64,000 nucleotides of DNA. Source: Opitutaceae bacterium. Lineage in GTDB: Bacteria > Verrucomicrobiota > Verrucomicrobiia > Opitutales > Opitutaceae. Under the pieces are notes generated by a model. The model worked only from the letters and a program-made list of their open reading frames with translations. It was not told the origin of the DNA and ran no database searches. Every line of letters starts with the position of its first letter. Position 1 is the stretch's first letter. The stretch is taken from the NCBI GenBank assembly GCA_028688225.1, contig JAQTYQ010000013.1:1-64000 (forward strand), given 5' to 3'. A program made the translations under genes and the position numbers. Shown here in pieces: positions 32,210 through 41,321 of this stretch.

Positions 32210-32680
32210 ATGAGCGTCCACCGCGTCAACCTTCAGGACTCTCCCCGCGCGGATCGCATCTTGCGGGATTACGGGATGGCGGACACGCCGCACCGGCCGC
32301 CGCGGGCGGTCCAGTTTCCCGACCCCATCCGGGTCGTCAGCGTTTTCCCGGGCGATGAGGCGCACCTGGTCAGTCAGACCTTTCGGGTCTCCTTTCAGTT
32401 GTTCCGGCACCTGGAGAATCTTTACCGTTTAGGCGGCCTGGTGGTTCGCCTCTCCTGGCGCGGCTGCCAGCTTGGCCCGCTCGGGCTTTGGGCGATCAAC
32501 CAGGCCGTGCGGGCTCCGGCCCTGCGGCAGGGCGGCCATAATGTCGTGCGGAACTTCGTGCGGGAAAACGGCAGCTACGTCGGCACGCGCGAGGACTTCT
32601 TTGCGCTGCTCGACTACCTCGAAATCCGCCCCCTCCCCTTGTCGTCCCGCCCGGCCAAGCCGTCGCGGGTCCGTTCTTGA
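32210..32680 (+). CDS. Hypothetical protein at the right end of the provirus
   Basis: 156 residues, soluble, basic, with NQAVRAPALRQGG and GTREDFFALLDYLEIRP blocks. It is the last gene before attR, 6 bp after its neighbour. No integrase or DNA-binding motif seen. Its place next to the attachment site would suit an accessory recombination factor, but sequence gives no support for that. Confidence 0.5.
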   Translation: MSVHRVNLQDSPRADRILRDYGMADTPHRPPRAVQFPDPIRVVSVFPGDEAHLVSQTFRVSFQLFRHLENLYRLGGLVVRLSWRGCQLGPLGLWAINQAVRAPALRQGGHNVVRNFVRENGSYVGTREDFFALLDYLEIRPLPLSSRPAKPSRVRS

Positions 32681-32711
32681 AACCAACCCTCAACTTATGT
32701 CCAATCCCGCA

Positions 32712-32739
32712 CTAGACCGCAGTAACTATTGTGCGTAAT
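32712..32739. other. attR: second Xer-type junction
   Basis: Complement reads attacgcacaa (XerC arm), tagtta (centre), then ctgcggtctag where the XerD arm should be. The 14 bp taactattgtgcgt (32723-32736) repeat attL exactly. The poor XerD arm belongs to the element side, as expected for elements that use Xer and resist simple excision. Confidence 0.72.
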
Positions 32740-32825
32740 ATCCCGTCATTGGGGAATTTGGTGTTGTGCCGGTCCAAGTGCCACCAGTAAGCGTGAGGTC
32801 GCAGATACTCCCAACCTCCGAGGCT

Positions 32826-34088
32826 ATGATCAATCATCCAATCAGTTTGACCTGTCGAGTGACAGCCCTGTCCGCCATCGTCATCGCCGGTACCTGCTTG
32901 CGGTCCCAACCCGAAGACAGCACGACGCAGACGTGGATCGCAACCTGGGGGGCAAGTCCAATTAAGATCCACACCGTTCCGCCGACGGTTGTGCAGGTGG
33001 GAATCACCGGCAGTGTGCGCTTCAAGATCCGGGCCACCGTTGGGGGCGAGAAAATCCGCATCAACTTCTCGAACGAGCTCGGCGAGAAATCCATGACGAT
33101 CGGCGCGGCCACCGTGGCCTTGGCGGAATCGGACGGTCTGGTGGCGCCCGACTCGATCAAGCCGCTCGCGTTCGACGGTTCAGCGCAGGTGACCATTCCA
33201 GCCGGCGGCGCGAAGTTGAGCGACCCTATTGCCCTGCACCTGCCGGCGGGGGCCGAGGCTTTTGTCAGTGTCTATTTCCCCTCCGAGGCAAAGCTGACGC
33301 CGTGGTTGTTCGCCATCGTCCCGCACCTGGCTGATCGCGATGGGACGCATCTGCCCGTCTGGCTCGCCGCGCGAGCGATCCAGGTGAGGTCAGTCGTGAC
33401 CCGCGTCGATGTGCTGGCGACCCGCCCGGCGTTGACGATCGTTGCGCTGGGCGATTCCATTACCGACAACCGGAGCAGCTTTGGCGGCCCCACACCGTGG
33501 GCGGATCATTTGGCAGAGCGACTGCATGCCCACGGTGGTCCGCCCTGCGGACTCGTGAATGCCGGCATCTCCGGCAATCGCCTGCTGGCTTCGGGGGTCG
33601 GATCGTCGGGCCTCCAACGCTTCGATCGCGATGTGGTGGCGGTGCCCGGGGTGAAATTCCTCATCATCGCCCTCGGCATCAACGACATTACCTTCACGGA
33701 TGTGCCGTATCTGCCGGGCGAGCCAAGCAAGGTGAAATCCGCTGACGATTTGATATCGGCTTACCAGCAACTGATCGCCCGGGCCCACAAGAAAAGCATC
33801 AAGATTATCGGAGCCACGATCACGCCGAGCAAGGATCCGCAATCCGAGATTCCAGGTACGCATACCCCGCAAAAGGAGGCGATCAGGCAAGCGGTGAACC
33901 GCTGGATCCGCACGTCAGGCGCATTCGATGGCATCGTTGATTTTGACGCCGCCATCCGGGATCCATCAGATCCCGAACGGATGCTGCCCAAGTTCGACCC
34001 GGGTGATCACGTTCACCCCAATGATCTCGGCGGCTGGGCCATGGCCAACGTGATCGACCTGTCGCTCTTCACAACCAAGGCCGACTGA
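32826..34088 (+). CDS. SGNH/GDSL-family esterase, exported
   Basis: 420 residues. An N-terminal hydrophobic segment (about 6-24, ending AGTCLRSQ) looks like a signal, possibly a lipobox. A beta-rich domain (about 35-190) precedes the SGNH domain. Block I is LGDSIT with nucleophile S211, block II GISGNRLL, block III LGINDIT, and block V D394-H-V-H397-PND. It would hydrolyse acetyl or acyl esters, probably on polysaccharides outside the cell. ATG 32826 was chosen because the signal starts there. First host gene right of the provirus. Confidence 0.87.
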   Translation: MINHPISLTCRVTALSAIVIAGTCLRSQPEDSTTQTWIATWGASPIKIHTVPPTVVQVGITGSVRFKIRATVGGEKIRINFSNELGEKSMTIGAATVALAESDGLVAPDSIKPLAFDGSAQVTIPAGGAKLSDPIALHLPAGAEAFVSVYFPSEAKLTPWLFAIVPHLADRDGTHLPVWLAARAIQVRSVVTRVDVLATRPALTIVALGDSITDNRSSFGGPTPWADHLAERLHAHGGPPCGLVNAGISGNRLLASGVGSSGLQRFDRDVVAVPGVKFLIIALGINDITFTDVPYLPGEPSKVKSADDLISAYQQLIARAHKKSIKIIGATITPSKDPQSEIPGTHTPQKEAIRQAVNRWIRTSGAFDGIVDFDAAIRDPSDPERMLPKFDPGDHVHPNDLGGWAMANVIDLSLFTTKAD

Positions 34089-34129
34089 CCTTGCCGATTG
34101 GTAGATGCTGGCCCGCTGAACGCTCTGGT

Positions 34130-35428
34130 TCAGTGCGCCGGACCCCACCGCCGGGTGAACGGATAATAGATGAACAGCGGGCGGCCCACGACGTCCTTCT
34201 CCGGCACGAAGCCCCAGTAACGCCCGTCCTCGCTGTTGGCGGAGTTGTCGCCGAGCGCAAAGAAGACATGAGCCGGGACCGTCAACGTCTCCCCCGGCGC
34301 GCGCAGGTACAGCTGTCGGTTGTCGCCGGACCGCTGGTTGCGATAGCCGGGATATTTGCTCTCCTGGCGGGCATTTTTCCCGAACGCCGCGGCCCCGGTG
34401 ATGGGCTGACCGTTGCGATACAGGACCGGCTGCCTGATCTCCAGCACGTCACCCGGCTTGCCGACCAGGCGTTTGACGTAATATTGGTCCTGCCCGATGC
34501 CGGCGATGCTGCCGGTCCGAAAAACAAAGCCATCGCCGACGCGGGGCCGCACGAAATGGTAGCTGAGGCGGTCGACGAACAACTGGTCGCCGGTCAGGAT
34601 GTCGAAGCGCATGATGGGTTCGCCGGTCTTCACGGTTTTCCCGAGCCGGACCAGATAGACGGGCACTGCGTCGCCGGAACCCTCGCGCAATCGGATTTCG
34701 GTGCGCTCCACGTTGCGCTGGCCGACACCCTGGACGAAGTGGAACACGTCGGTCCCGTTGAAGAACGTCTGCTGCACCAACTGGTCGAAGTCGTGGAAAT
34801 CCACCGGCACGCGCACCGTGGATTCGGCACCGTCCACAGAGAAGGTGTATTCCCTGACCTGGGTCGGAATCACGAGCCACTTGCGATCGCTGCGCACGGT
34901 ATAGGCCATCATCCCGTTGGAGAAAAACCTGGCGGAAACCTCCCCGCTCCGGGGCGCCAGCGCCTCCCGCCGCTGAGCGCCGAAGGCCACCAGCCGGAAG
35001 AGTCGTGCGACCATTCCGGGCGCGTCGGCCCCCGGCGGGAAGCTCTCCCCCTTCAGGCCGTAATACGTCGGCCACATCGAGTTGGTCGGAATCTTGAACG
35101 GCTGCAGAAAATAGGTGCGGATGCCGAGCACGATGATGGCCGCCACGAGGAAGAACTCCACGTTCTCCACCAGCGCCGATTTCGGGTAGAAGGTGCCACC
35201 CACCTGGCGCAGCACGCCTTCGAGGGATTCGATGCCGAGCTTGAGCCTGCCTCCGTCGGCCCGCTGCTTGAGTTTGAGCCTGAGATCGGCGCTTTTCTGC
35301 TGGAGCTCCTGCCCCTGGGTGACGGTCAGCTGGTCCCGCCGGTAATGATGGATCTTGTCGGCCAGTTGGAGCCAGTTCTCGGCGTTCTCGCGCATCTTGC
35401 GCTCGGTAGTGCGAAAAAATCCAAACAC
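34130..35428 (-). CDS. lepB: Signal peptidase I
   Basis: 432 residues. A cytoplasmic helical N-terminus (about 1-85) and one membrane span (about 90-108) lead to the catalytic domain. The nucleophile serine lies in IPTNSMWPTYYG, and VKRLVGKPGD carries the general-base Lys block. It cleaves signal peptides at the outer face of the inner membrane. Longer than E. coli LepB because of an insert between the Ser and Lys blocks (about 150-290). Adjacent to lepA, as in many bacteria. Confidence 0.92.
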   Translation of the reverse strand: MFGFFRTTERKMRENAENWLQLADKIHHYRRDQLTVTQGQELQQKSADLRLKLKQRADGGRLKLGIESLEGVLRQVGGTFYPKSALVENVEFFLVAAIIVLGIRTYFLQPFKIPTNSMWPTYYGLKGESFPPGADAPGMVARLFRLVAFGAQRREALAPRSGEVSARFFSNGMMAYTVRSDRKWLVIPTQVREYTFSVDGAESTVRVPVDFHDFDQLVQQTFFNGTDVFHFVQGVGQRNVERTEIRLREGSGDAVPVYLVRLGKTVKTGEPIMRFDILTGDQLFVDRLSYHFVRPRVGDGFVFRTGSIAGIGQDQYYVKRLVGKPGDVLEIRQPVLYRNGQPITGAAAFGKNARQESKYPGYRNQRSGDNRQLYLRAPGETLTVPAHVFFALGDNSANSEDGRYWGFVPEKDVVGRPLFIYYPFTRRWGPAH

Positions 35429-35441
35429 GTCGGGAATGGGT

Positions 35442-37238
35442 TCAGTTGTTTTTGAGGACCTGGATGAAGGCGTCGGGCGGAATCGAAACCCGGCCGATCT
35501 GCTTCATCTTCTTTTTGCCTTCCTTCTGTTTCTCAAGGAGTTTTTTCTTCCGCGTAATGTCCCCGCCGTAGCATTTGGCGGTGACATCCTTGCGCATTTC
35601 GCGGACGTTGTCCCGGGCGATGATCTTGCCGCCGATGGCGGCCTGCACGGCAATCTTGAACATCTGCGGCGGGATGATCGCGGCCAGTTTCTCGCACAGG
35701 GCGCGCCCCTGCCCTTCCGCCTTCGACCGGTGCACGATGCTGGCGAAGGCGTCGACCGGCTCGCCGTTCACGAGGATGTCCATCCGAACCAGGTCGGATT
35801 CGCGGTACTCGCCCAACTCGTAGTCCATGGAACCGTAGCCGCGGGTGATGCTCTTCAGCCGGTCGTTGAAATCGACAAGAATTTCGTTGAGCGGCAGCGT
35901 ACAGGTGAGCATGACGCGCAGGGCGTCCAGCGTGGCGGTGTGGTCGCACGTGCCCCGTTTCTCCATGATCAGGTTGAGGATGTCGCCCAGGCAGGTGTTG
36001 GGAATGTGGATCGAGGCCTTGATCGTGGGTTCGTAGATCGCCGCGATCGAGGCCGGGTCGGGCAGGTTGATCGGATTGTCCACCTCGTGCGTCTCCCCGC
36101 CATGAACCTTCACCCGATAGACGACGCTCGGATAGGTCGAGATGATGTCCACGTCGTACTCGCGCCGGATGCGTTCCTGCATGACCTCCATGTGCAGCAG
36201 GCCGAGAAAGCCGCAGCGGAAGCCGAAGCCGAGTGCGACGGAAGTCTCGGGCTGGTAGACAAACGCCGAGTCGTTGAGCCGCAGGCGCGCGATCGCCGCC
36301 TTGAGCTTCTCGTAATCCTGCGTCTCCAGGGGGTAAAGGCCGCAGTACACCATCGGATGCACCTCCTTGTAACCCGGCAGCATCGCGCCGGCCGGCCGGT
36401 TCGCATGGGTGATCGTGTCGCCGATCTTGATGTCCTCCGTCGCCTTGATGTTGCTGACGATGTAGCCGACATCGCCGGCGCTGAGCTCGGCGCAGGGCTC
36501 CATCTTCGGATGGAAGTTGCCGACCTCCTTCACCTCGGCCTTCTGTCCGGTGCTCATGAGCATCATCATTTCGCCGGCCCGGATCGTGCCGGAAAAAACG
36601 CGCACAAAGGCGATGACGCCGCGGTAGGAATCGTACTTGGAGTCGAAGACCAGGATGCGCGTCCCCTGGTAATCCGCCCAGCGCGGCGGCGGCACCCGCG
36701 CCACGACCGCTTCGAGGATGTCGGTGATGCCGATGCCGGCCTTGCCGCTGGCCAGGATCACCTCCTCGGCCGGAATCGTCAGAATGTCCTCCAGCTGCCG
36801 CGTGCAGAGCTCGAGGTTGGCGCTGGGCAGGTCGATCTTGTTGATGACCGGGATGATCTTGAGCTTCTGGGCGAACGCCAGGTGGGCGTTGGCCACCGTC
36901 TGCGCCTCGACGCCCTGCGCGGCATCCACCAGCAGGAGCGCGCCTTCACACGCCGCGAGCGATCGGGAGACCTCGTAGGAAAAATCCACGTGGCCCGGCG
37001 TATCCATGAGGTTGAGCTGGTACAGCTTCCCGTCTTTGGCCGGATAGGACATCGTGACCGGGTGCATCTTGATGGTGATGCCCCGCTCCTTCTCGAGGTC
37101 CATCGAATCCAGGTGCTGGTCCTTCATCTCCCGCTGGCTGACCGTGTGGGTATGCTCGAGCAGACGATCGGAGAGCGTCGTCTTGCCGTGGTCGACGTGG
37201 GCAATGATGCAGAAGATGCGTTTGAGTGAGACGTCCAT
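35442..37238 (-). CDS. lepA: Elongation factor 4 (LepA)
   Basis: 598 residues, full family length. G1 motif AHVDHGKTTL near residue 14, DTPGHVDF (G3) and NKIDLPSA (G4), followed by the LepA-specific C-terminal domain ending KKKMKQIGRVSIPPDAFIQV. A ribosome-binding translational GTPase. ATG 37238 is chosen because MDVSLKRIFCIIAHVDHGKT is the usual LepA start; the open frame extends upstream without homology. Stop lies 14 bp before lepB. Confidence 0.96.
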   Translation of the reverse strand: MDVSLKRIFCIIAHVDHGKTTLSDRLLEHTHTVSQREMKDQHLDSMDLEKERGITIKMHPVTMSYPAKDGKLYQLNLMDTPGHVDFSYEVSRSLAACEGALLLVDAAQGVEAQTVANAHLAFAQKLKIIPVINKIDLPSANLELCTRQLEDILTIPAEEVILASGKAGIGITDILEAVVARVPPPRWADYQGTRILVFDSKYDSYRGVIAFVRVFSGTIRAGEMMMLMSTGQKAEVKEVGNFHPKMEPCAELSAGDVGYIVSNIKATEDIKIGDTITHANRPAGAMLPGYKEVHPMVYCGLYPLETQDYEKLKAAIARLRLNDSAFVYQPETSVALGFGFRCGFLGLLHMEVMQERIRREYDVDIISTYPSVVYRVKVHGGETHEVDNPINLPDPASIAAIYEPTIKASIHIPNTCLGDILNLIMEKRGTCDHTATLDALRVMLTCTLPLNEILVDFNDRLKSITRGYGSMDYELGEYRESDLVRMDILVNGEPVDAFASIVHRSKAEGQGRALCEKLAAIIPPQMFKIAVQAAIGGKIIARDNVREMRKDVTAKCYGGDITRKKKLLEKQKEGKKKMKQIGRVSIPPDAFIQVLKNN

Positions 37239-37318
37239 GCGGATTGGCCGGGAAGCAATCCGGCCGCGGGCGCCGGGATGCGTGCAAACGGCCAATGTGG
37301 GGCCGCCCACAGCCGCTT

Positions 37319-38224
37319 TCAAGCGGCTAAATCGGCAAACTCCGCAAAACTTTGCACGGGCCAGTCGCGGTTGGTGCGTCGCGCCAGGCCGGCCAGGACC
37401 CCGCCCGGCCCCAGTTCCCAAAAGCCGGTGACGCCGGCCGCGGCCGCCTGGCGCATGCAATCCTCCCAGAGCACGGGAGAAACGACCTGCCGGGCCAGCG
37501 CAGCCCGGATCTCGTGCGGCTCGGACACCGGCCGGCCTGTGGTATTGGTGAAGACCGTCAGGCCCGGCCGCGCCACGGGGATTTTTTCCAAAAAGGCCGC
37601 GAACGCGGCGCGGGCCGGCTCCATCAGGCGGCTGTGATAGGCCCCGGCCACGTTGAGCGGGATGACCTTCCGCATGCCGCGCTCCCTCGCCGCGCCGACC
37701 GCGGCCCCGATTTTGACCTTGTCGCCGGAAATGACGATCTGGCCCGGGCAATTCAGGTTGGCCATTTCCACGTCGAATTCCCCGCAGAGCGCCGCGACCT
37801 TTTCCCGCTCCTCGCCGATGATGCTCGCCATGGTCCCGCTGCTCTGCTCGCACGCCAGCTGCATCAGCCGGCCGCGTTCGCCGACCACCCGCAGGCCGGT
37901 GGCAAAATCGAACGCCCCGGCAGCCGTCAGCGCGGTGATCTCGCCGAGGCTGAGGCCGAGGGCATACTTCGCCTCCGCGAGCCGGCCCTGCTCCCGCAGC
38001 AGCGCGTGGAGCGCCAGGCCGTGCACGAACAGAGCCGGCTGGCAGACCCGCGTCTGCGTGAGCTCGGCCTCGGGCCCTTCGAAGCTGACCCGGGCCAGGT
38101 CCCAGCCAAGCACGCAGCTGGCCTCTTCGTAGAGTGCCCGCGCGATGGCGGAGTGTTCATGGAGCGACCGGCCCATGCCTACTTTTTGGGCACCTTGGCC
38201 GGCAAAGAGGAGTGCGCGCGACAT
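37319..38224 (-). CDS. fabD: Malonyl-CoA:ACP transacylase
   Basis: 301 residues. FAGQGAQKVGMG at the N-terminus, nucleophile S92 in GLSLGE (usually GHSLGE; the His is Leu here), and AGAYHSRLM with the catalytic His. It loads malonyl onto ACP for fatty-acid synthesis. ATG 38224 is preferred to an upstream start because it directly precedes SRALLFAGQGAQ. It may also serve the lipid locus at 5379-13451, which has no transacylase of its own. Confidence 0.92.
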   Translation of the reverse strand: MSRALLFAGQGAQKVGMGRSLHEHSAIARALYEEASCVLGWDLARVSFEGPEAELTQTRVCQPALFVHGLALHALLREQGRLAEAKYALGLSLGEITALTAAGAFDFATGLRVVGERGRLMQLACEQSSGTMASIIGEEREKVAALCGEFDVEMANLNCPGQIVISGDKVKIGAAVGAARERGMRKVIPLNVAGAYHSRLMEPARAAFAAFLEKIPVARPGLTVFTNTTGRPVSEPHEIRAALARQVVSPVLWEDCMRQAAAAGVTGFWELGPGGVLAGLARRTNRDWPVQSFAEFADLAA

Positions 38225-38272
38225 GATGGAAAAAGCGGTCGTTAAACCGATGGCCCGGTAAAAAACCAAGTC

Positions 38273-39199
38273 TTAAAAACGGTCGAGCTGCGGGAAGTAT
38301 TTTTTATCGTCCGTCGGATTAGGGGGCGGCTTGCGGGTCACAGGCACGGGCGCATCGCTCGGGACCGGCGATGGAATCGCGGCGGGAGTCGGATTTTCGG
38401 AGGGCGGAGCGGCGGGCGGAAGCATGAATGGCTGGTGGACGGGCGGAGCGGCGCCGGTCGGATCCGGCGGCGGCAGGTCGGATTGCAGTGCCTCGATAAA
38501 TGGATTGGGTGCGTCCGCCCGGGGGAATGTCGTCATCGACGCGACTTCCGGAACGGTGGTGGGCGCCGGCCATGTGTCCGAAAATCCGGTGGAAGATGCG
38601 CCTCCCGGTCTGAGCAGCGCCTGATCGCGCGGAGAAATCCATGCTTTAAGAAATTCATCCAGGATCCCGATCTCCGTCTGGCCGATATCACCGGGATCTT
38701 CCAGGCGCGCGGTGGCCGGCGCCGCGGTCTGGTCTTCCGGCCGTTGGGCCAGGTAAAGTTTGAGCAGATACGCAGGATCGGCTAGGTCCACGACCGGGAG
38801 TGCATCCTGCCCCCGTCCGTCCGTGTCTGGATGTTTGCCTGATCCGGTCTTGGTTTGGAGCGCCATGGCATCCAGCAGCCAGTTGGCGTTCGTTGATTTC
38901 TTCTTTTCGCGGGAATCAGGTGTTCCCCTCGGCGCGGCCGGCGGGCCGGAGTCGTCCTTGGGCGCGGTGAATCCGGGGACAAACAATTTCGGCCCGGAGG
39001 ACAACCCGGCAAGATCCGGGTTGCTTCCGCCCTTCAGGACCTTGAGTTCGCCCTTGATTTCCTCCAGCGGTGGCGCGGATGCAGGTTCTGCGGCCGGCGG
39101 TGCGGCTTGGGCCAACGCCACAAAGGCGGCACCCATCGCCGCCGATCCGCGCCACGGCCGACAGAAGCGGAGCAAAGTCAAGGTAGCGAAAGAAAACAT
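38273..39199 (-). CDS. Secreted Pro/Ala-rich hypothetical protein
   Basis: 308 residues. An N-terminal hydrophobic segment (about 19-33, AAMGAAFVALAQA) looks like a signal peptide. The rest is Pro/Ala/Asp-rich and low in order, with a helical part near 135-200. It ends 49 bp before the fabD start. No domain recognised. Confidence 0.6.
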   Translation of the reverse strand: MFSFATLTLLRFCRPWRGSAAMGAAFVALAQAAPPAAEPASAPPLEEIKGELKVLKGGSNPDLAGLSSGPKLFVPGFTAPKDDSGPPAAPRGTPDSREKKKSTNANWLLDAMALQTKTGSGKHPDTDGRGQDALPVVDLADPAYLLKLYLAQRPEDQTAAPATARLEDPGDIGQTEIGILDEFLKAWISPRDQALLRPGGASSTGFSDTWPAPTTVPEVASMTTFPRADAPNPFIEALQSDLPPPDPTGAAPPVHQPFMLPPAAPPSENPTPAAIPSPVPSDAPVPVTRKPPPNPTDDKKYFPQLDRF

Positions 39200-39244
39200 G
39201 GCGCGTGCGGACCGGGCGGGAGGCGTCCCCGGCGCGGGACCGCC

Positions 39245-40327
39245 TTACTTGATGAAGATTCCCTTGAGATTCATGTCGAGGGCTTGCGGATTCGGCGAGA
39301 ACCGCAGGCCGTCGGCCTTGCTGATCTTGGCGGCCTTGATCAGGCGGTAGAGATCCTTGTTGAACGACTGCGATCCGGCCTCATCGCCCGTCTCCAGCAA
39401 TTGCTGGATCTTGTCGAAATGACCTTCGAGGAGGAGGTTTCTCACGGTGGTATCGGCCACCAGGATTTCAAATGCAGCATACCGGCCGCCGCCTTCCAGG
39501 GCGGGGATCAGTTTCTGGCAGATGAAGCCGCGGAGGGCGCCGGAGACCTGCCGACGCGCCTGCACGATCTGCTCGGGCGGAAAGAATTCAAAGAGGCGCG
39601 TCAGGGATTGCTGCACGGTGGCGGCGTGCATCGTCGAGAACACGAGGTGTCCCGTCTCGGCGGCGGAAATGGCGGTCTCAAACGTCTCCCGGTCGCGCAT
39701 TTCCCCGATCAGGATGATGTCGGGGTTCTGGCGCAGGACGGCCCGGATCGCCAGGGCGAAGTCGGGCACGTCGATGCCGATTTCACGCTGCTCGAAGACG
39801 GATTTGTCGTCGGTGAACGTGTACTCGATAGGGTCCTCGATGGAGACGATGTGACGGTCGAGGTTCTGGTTGATCCAGTTCAGCATGGCCGCCATCGTCG
39901 AGCTCTTGCCCGAACCGGTGGCGCCGCAGACCAGCAGGATGCCGTCCTTGGACTGGGCCAGCTTGATGAGCGGCGCCGCATCGAGGCTGAGCTCCTCGAA
40001 GGTCGGCGGCCGGCTCTTGATGTAACGGAAAACGATGCTGGCCGTGCCGCGCTGGTGAAAGGCGTTGACGCGGAAGCGGCCCACGTCCTCCGCCGAGTAG
40101 GCGTAGTCCACCTGGCCGTCCCGCTCCCAGGTCGCTTGGAAATTCCGAGGCACCGTGGCCGCGATGAAGCCCTGGACGGCTTCCCCGGAGATGGGATCCA
40201 TGTCGACGGGCTTGAGCTTGCCGCTGATGCGGAAGAAGGCGGGCTTGTGCGACTTGACGACGATGTCGCTCGCGTTGGTCTCCACGGCGAGCTTGAGGAC
40301 TTCCTGGAAGAGTTCGACGGGTTCCAT
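39245..40327 (-). CDS. pilT: Type IV pilus retraction ATPase (PilT/PilU type)
   Basis: 360 residues. Walker A GATGSGKS, Asp box IVSIEDPIEYTF, Walker B with DIILIGEMRDRET, and the His box VFSTMHAATV are all present. It drives pilus retraction at the inner-membrane face. PilT and PilU are hard to separate by eye. Upstream start at ATG 40327. No other pilus genes are in the window. Confidence 0.92.
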   Translation of the reverse strand: MEPVELFQEVLKLAVETNASDIVVKSHKPAFFRISGKLKPVDMDPISGEAVQGFIAATVPRNFQATWERDGQVDYAYSAEDVGRFRVNAFHQRGTASIVFRYIKSRPPTFEELSLDAAPLIKLAQSKDGILLVCGATGSGKSSTMAAMLNWINQNLDRHIVSIEDPIEYTFTDDKSVFEQREIGIDVPDFALAIRAVLRQNPDIILIGEMRDRETFETAISAAETGHLVFSTMHAATVQQSLTRLFEFFPPEQIVQARRQVSGALRGFICQKLIPALEGGGRYAAFEILVADTTVRNLLLEGHFDKIQQLLETGDEAGSQSFNKDLYRLIKAAKISKADGLRFSPNPQALDMNLKGIFIK

Positions 40328-40429
40328 AGAGGGTGCGGTTGCGGGCGGGGTGAAAAAAGAATGTGCTTTTTCTAGCCGGGTCTGCTTTGGTCAGCAAGGC
40401 TACATTCCACCCTCTCCTTCGAATTAAAT

Positions 40430-41314
40430 ATGAAGTTGCGCCCGCTCACCGGCACTCTGACCGCGCTCGTCACACCTTTCCGGCAGCAGAAGGTTGCCTA
40501 TGAGGAGCTCCGCGCGCTGGTCAATTTTCAAATCAAATCCGGCATCAACGGCCTGGTCCCGGCCGGCTCCACCGGTGAGGCGGCGACGCTGTCGCACGAG
40601 GAGCACATGGACGTCGTGCGCTGTGTGATCGAGACCGCCCGCGATCGGGTGCCGGTGGTGGCGGGCACGGGCTCGAACTCCACCCTGGAGGCGCGGGAGC
40701 TGACCCAGGCGGCTCACGCGGCGGGGGCGGATGCCATGCTGGTCGTGGCGCCCTATTACAACCGGCCGACCCAGGAGGGCCTGTTCCGGCATTTCTCCGC
40801 GGTCGCCGAGACGACCGATCGGCCGATCATCCTCTACTCGATTCCGAGCCGGTGCGGCGTGGAAATCGGCGTGCCGGTGGTCGAGCGCCTGCGGGCGAGG
40901 TTTCCGCACGTGCGCTACATCAAGGAATCCGGCGGCTCCGTCGACCGGGTCGACCAGCTCAAGCAGGCGCTCGGCAGCGATCTGGTCGTGATCAGTGGGG
41001 ACGATTCCCTCACGCTGCCCTTCATGGCCGTGGGAGCGGAGGGCGTCATCAGCGTCGCTTCCAATCTTCTGCCCCGGGCCCTCGTCCAACTCACCCATCT
41101 TGCCCTCGCCGGCGATTTCCGCCGGGCGGGCCGGCTCCACCGCCGGCTCTATCCCGTGTTCAAGGCGCTGTTCATCGAGACCAACCCCGTGCCGATCAAG
41201 GCGGCGCTCGCCGCCGCCGGCCGCATCCGCTCGCCGGAGGTCCGCCTGCCGCTTTGCGAGCTGGCCGCGGTCAATCTCGCCTCGCTCCAGCGCACGCTTG
41301 CCGCCGCGACCTGA
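40430..41314 (+). CDS. dapA: 4-hydroxy-tetrahydrodipicolinate synthase
   Basis: 294 residues, TIM-barrel class I aldolase. GSTGEAATLS is the pyruvate-binding GTTGE-type motif, PYYNRPTQEG carries the catalytic Tyr, and YIKESGGS holds the Schiff-base Lys. First step committed to lysine and diaminopimelate. Followed by dapB after 7 bp, so an operon dapA-dapB-ruvA. Confidence 0.94.
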   Translation: MKLRPLTGTLTALVTPFRQQKVAYEELRALVNFQIKSGINGLVPAGSTGEAATLSHEEHMDVVRCVIETARDRVPVVAGTGSNSTLEARELTQAAHAAGADAMLVVAPYYNRPTQEGLFRHFSAVAETTDRPIILYSIPSRCGVEIGVPVVERLRARFPHVRYIKESGGSVDRVDQLKQALGSDLVVISGDDSLTLPFMAVGAEGVISVASNLLPRALVQLTHLALAGDFRRAGRLHRRLYPVFKALFIETNPVPIKAALAAAGRIRSPEVRLPLCELAAVNLASLQRTLAAAT

Positions 41315-41321
41315 GCCTCCC

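Larger units (their letters stand above)
18013..32736. mobile_element. Integrated PM2-like (corticovirus-related) double-jelly-roll provirus, about 14.7 kb
   Basis: Bounded by the 14-bp direct repeat taactattgtgcgt. It contains the three hallmark genes of PM2-like tailless viruses: P2-like capsid protein (24807-25631), HerA/FtsK-type packaging ATPase (23170-23694) and HUH rolling-circle Rep (18877-20880). It also has many small single-TM proteins as expected for an internal-membrane virion. No tail, portal, terminase or integrase gene is present. Absence of an integrase together with the dif-like boundary points to XerCD-mediated insertion. Most genes run on the plus strand with stop-start overlaps; a three-gene minus-strand block lies at 30810-31639. 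All hallmark frames are open, so it may be functional. Confidence 0.85.
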
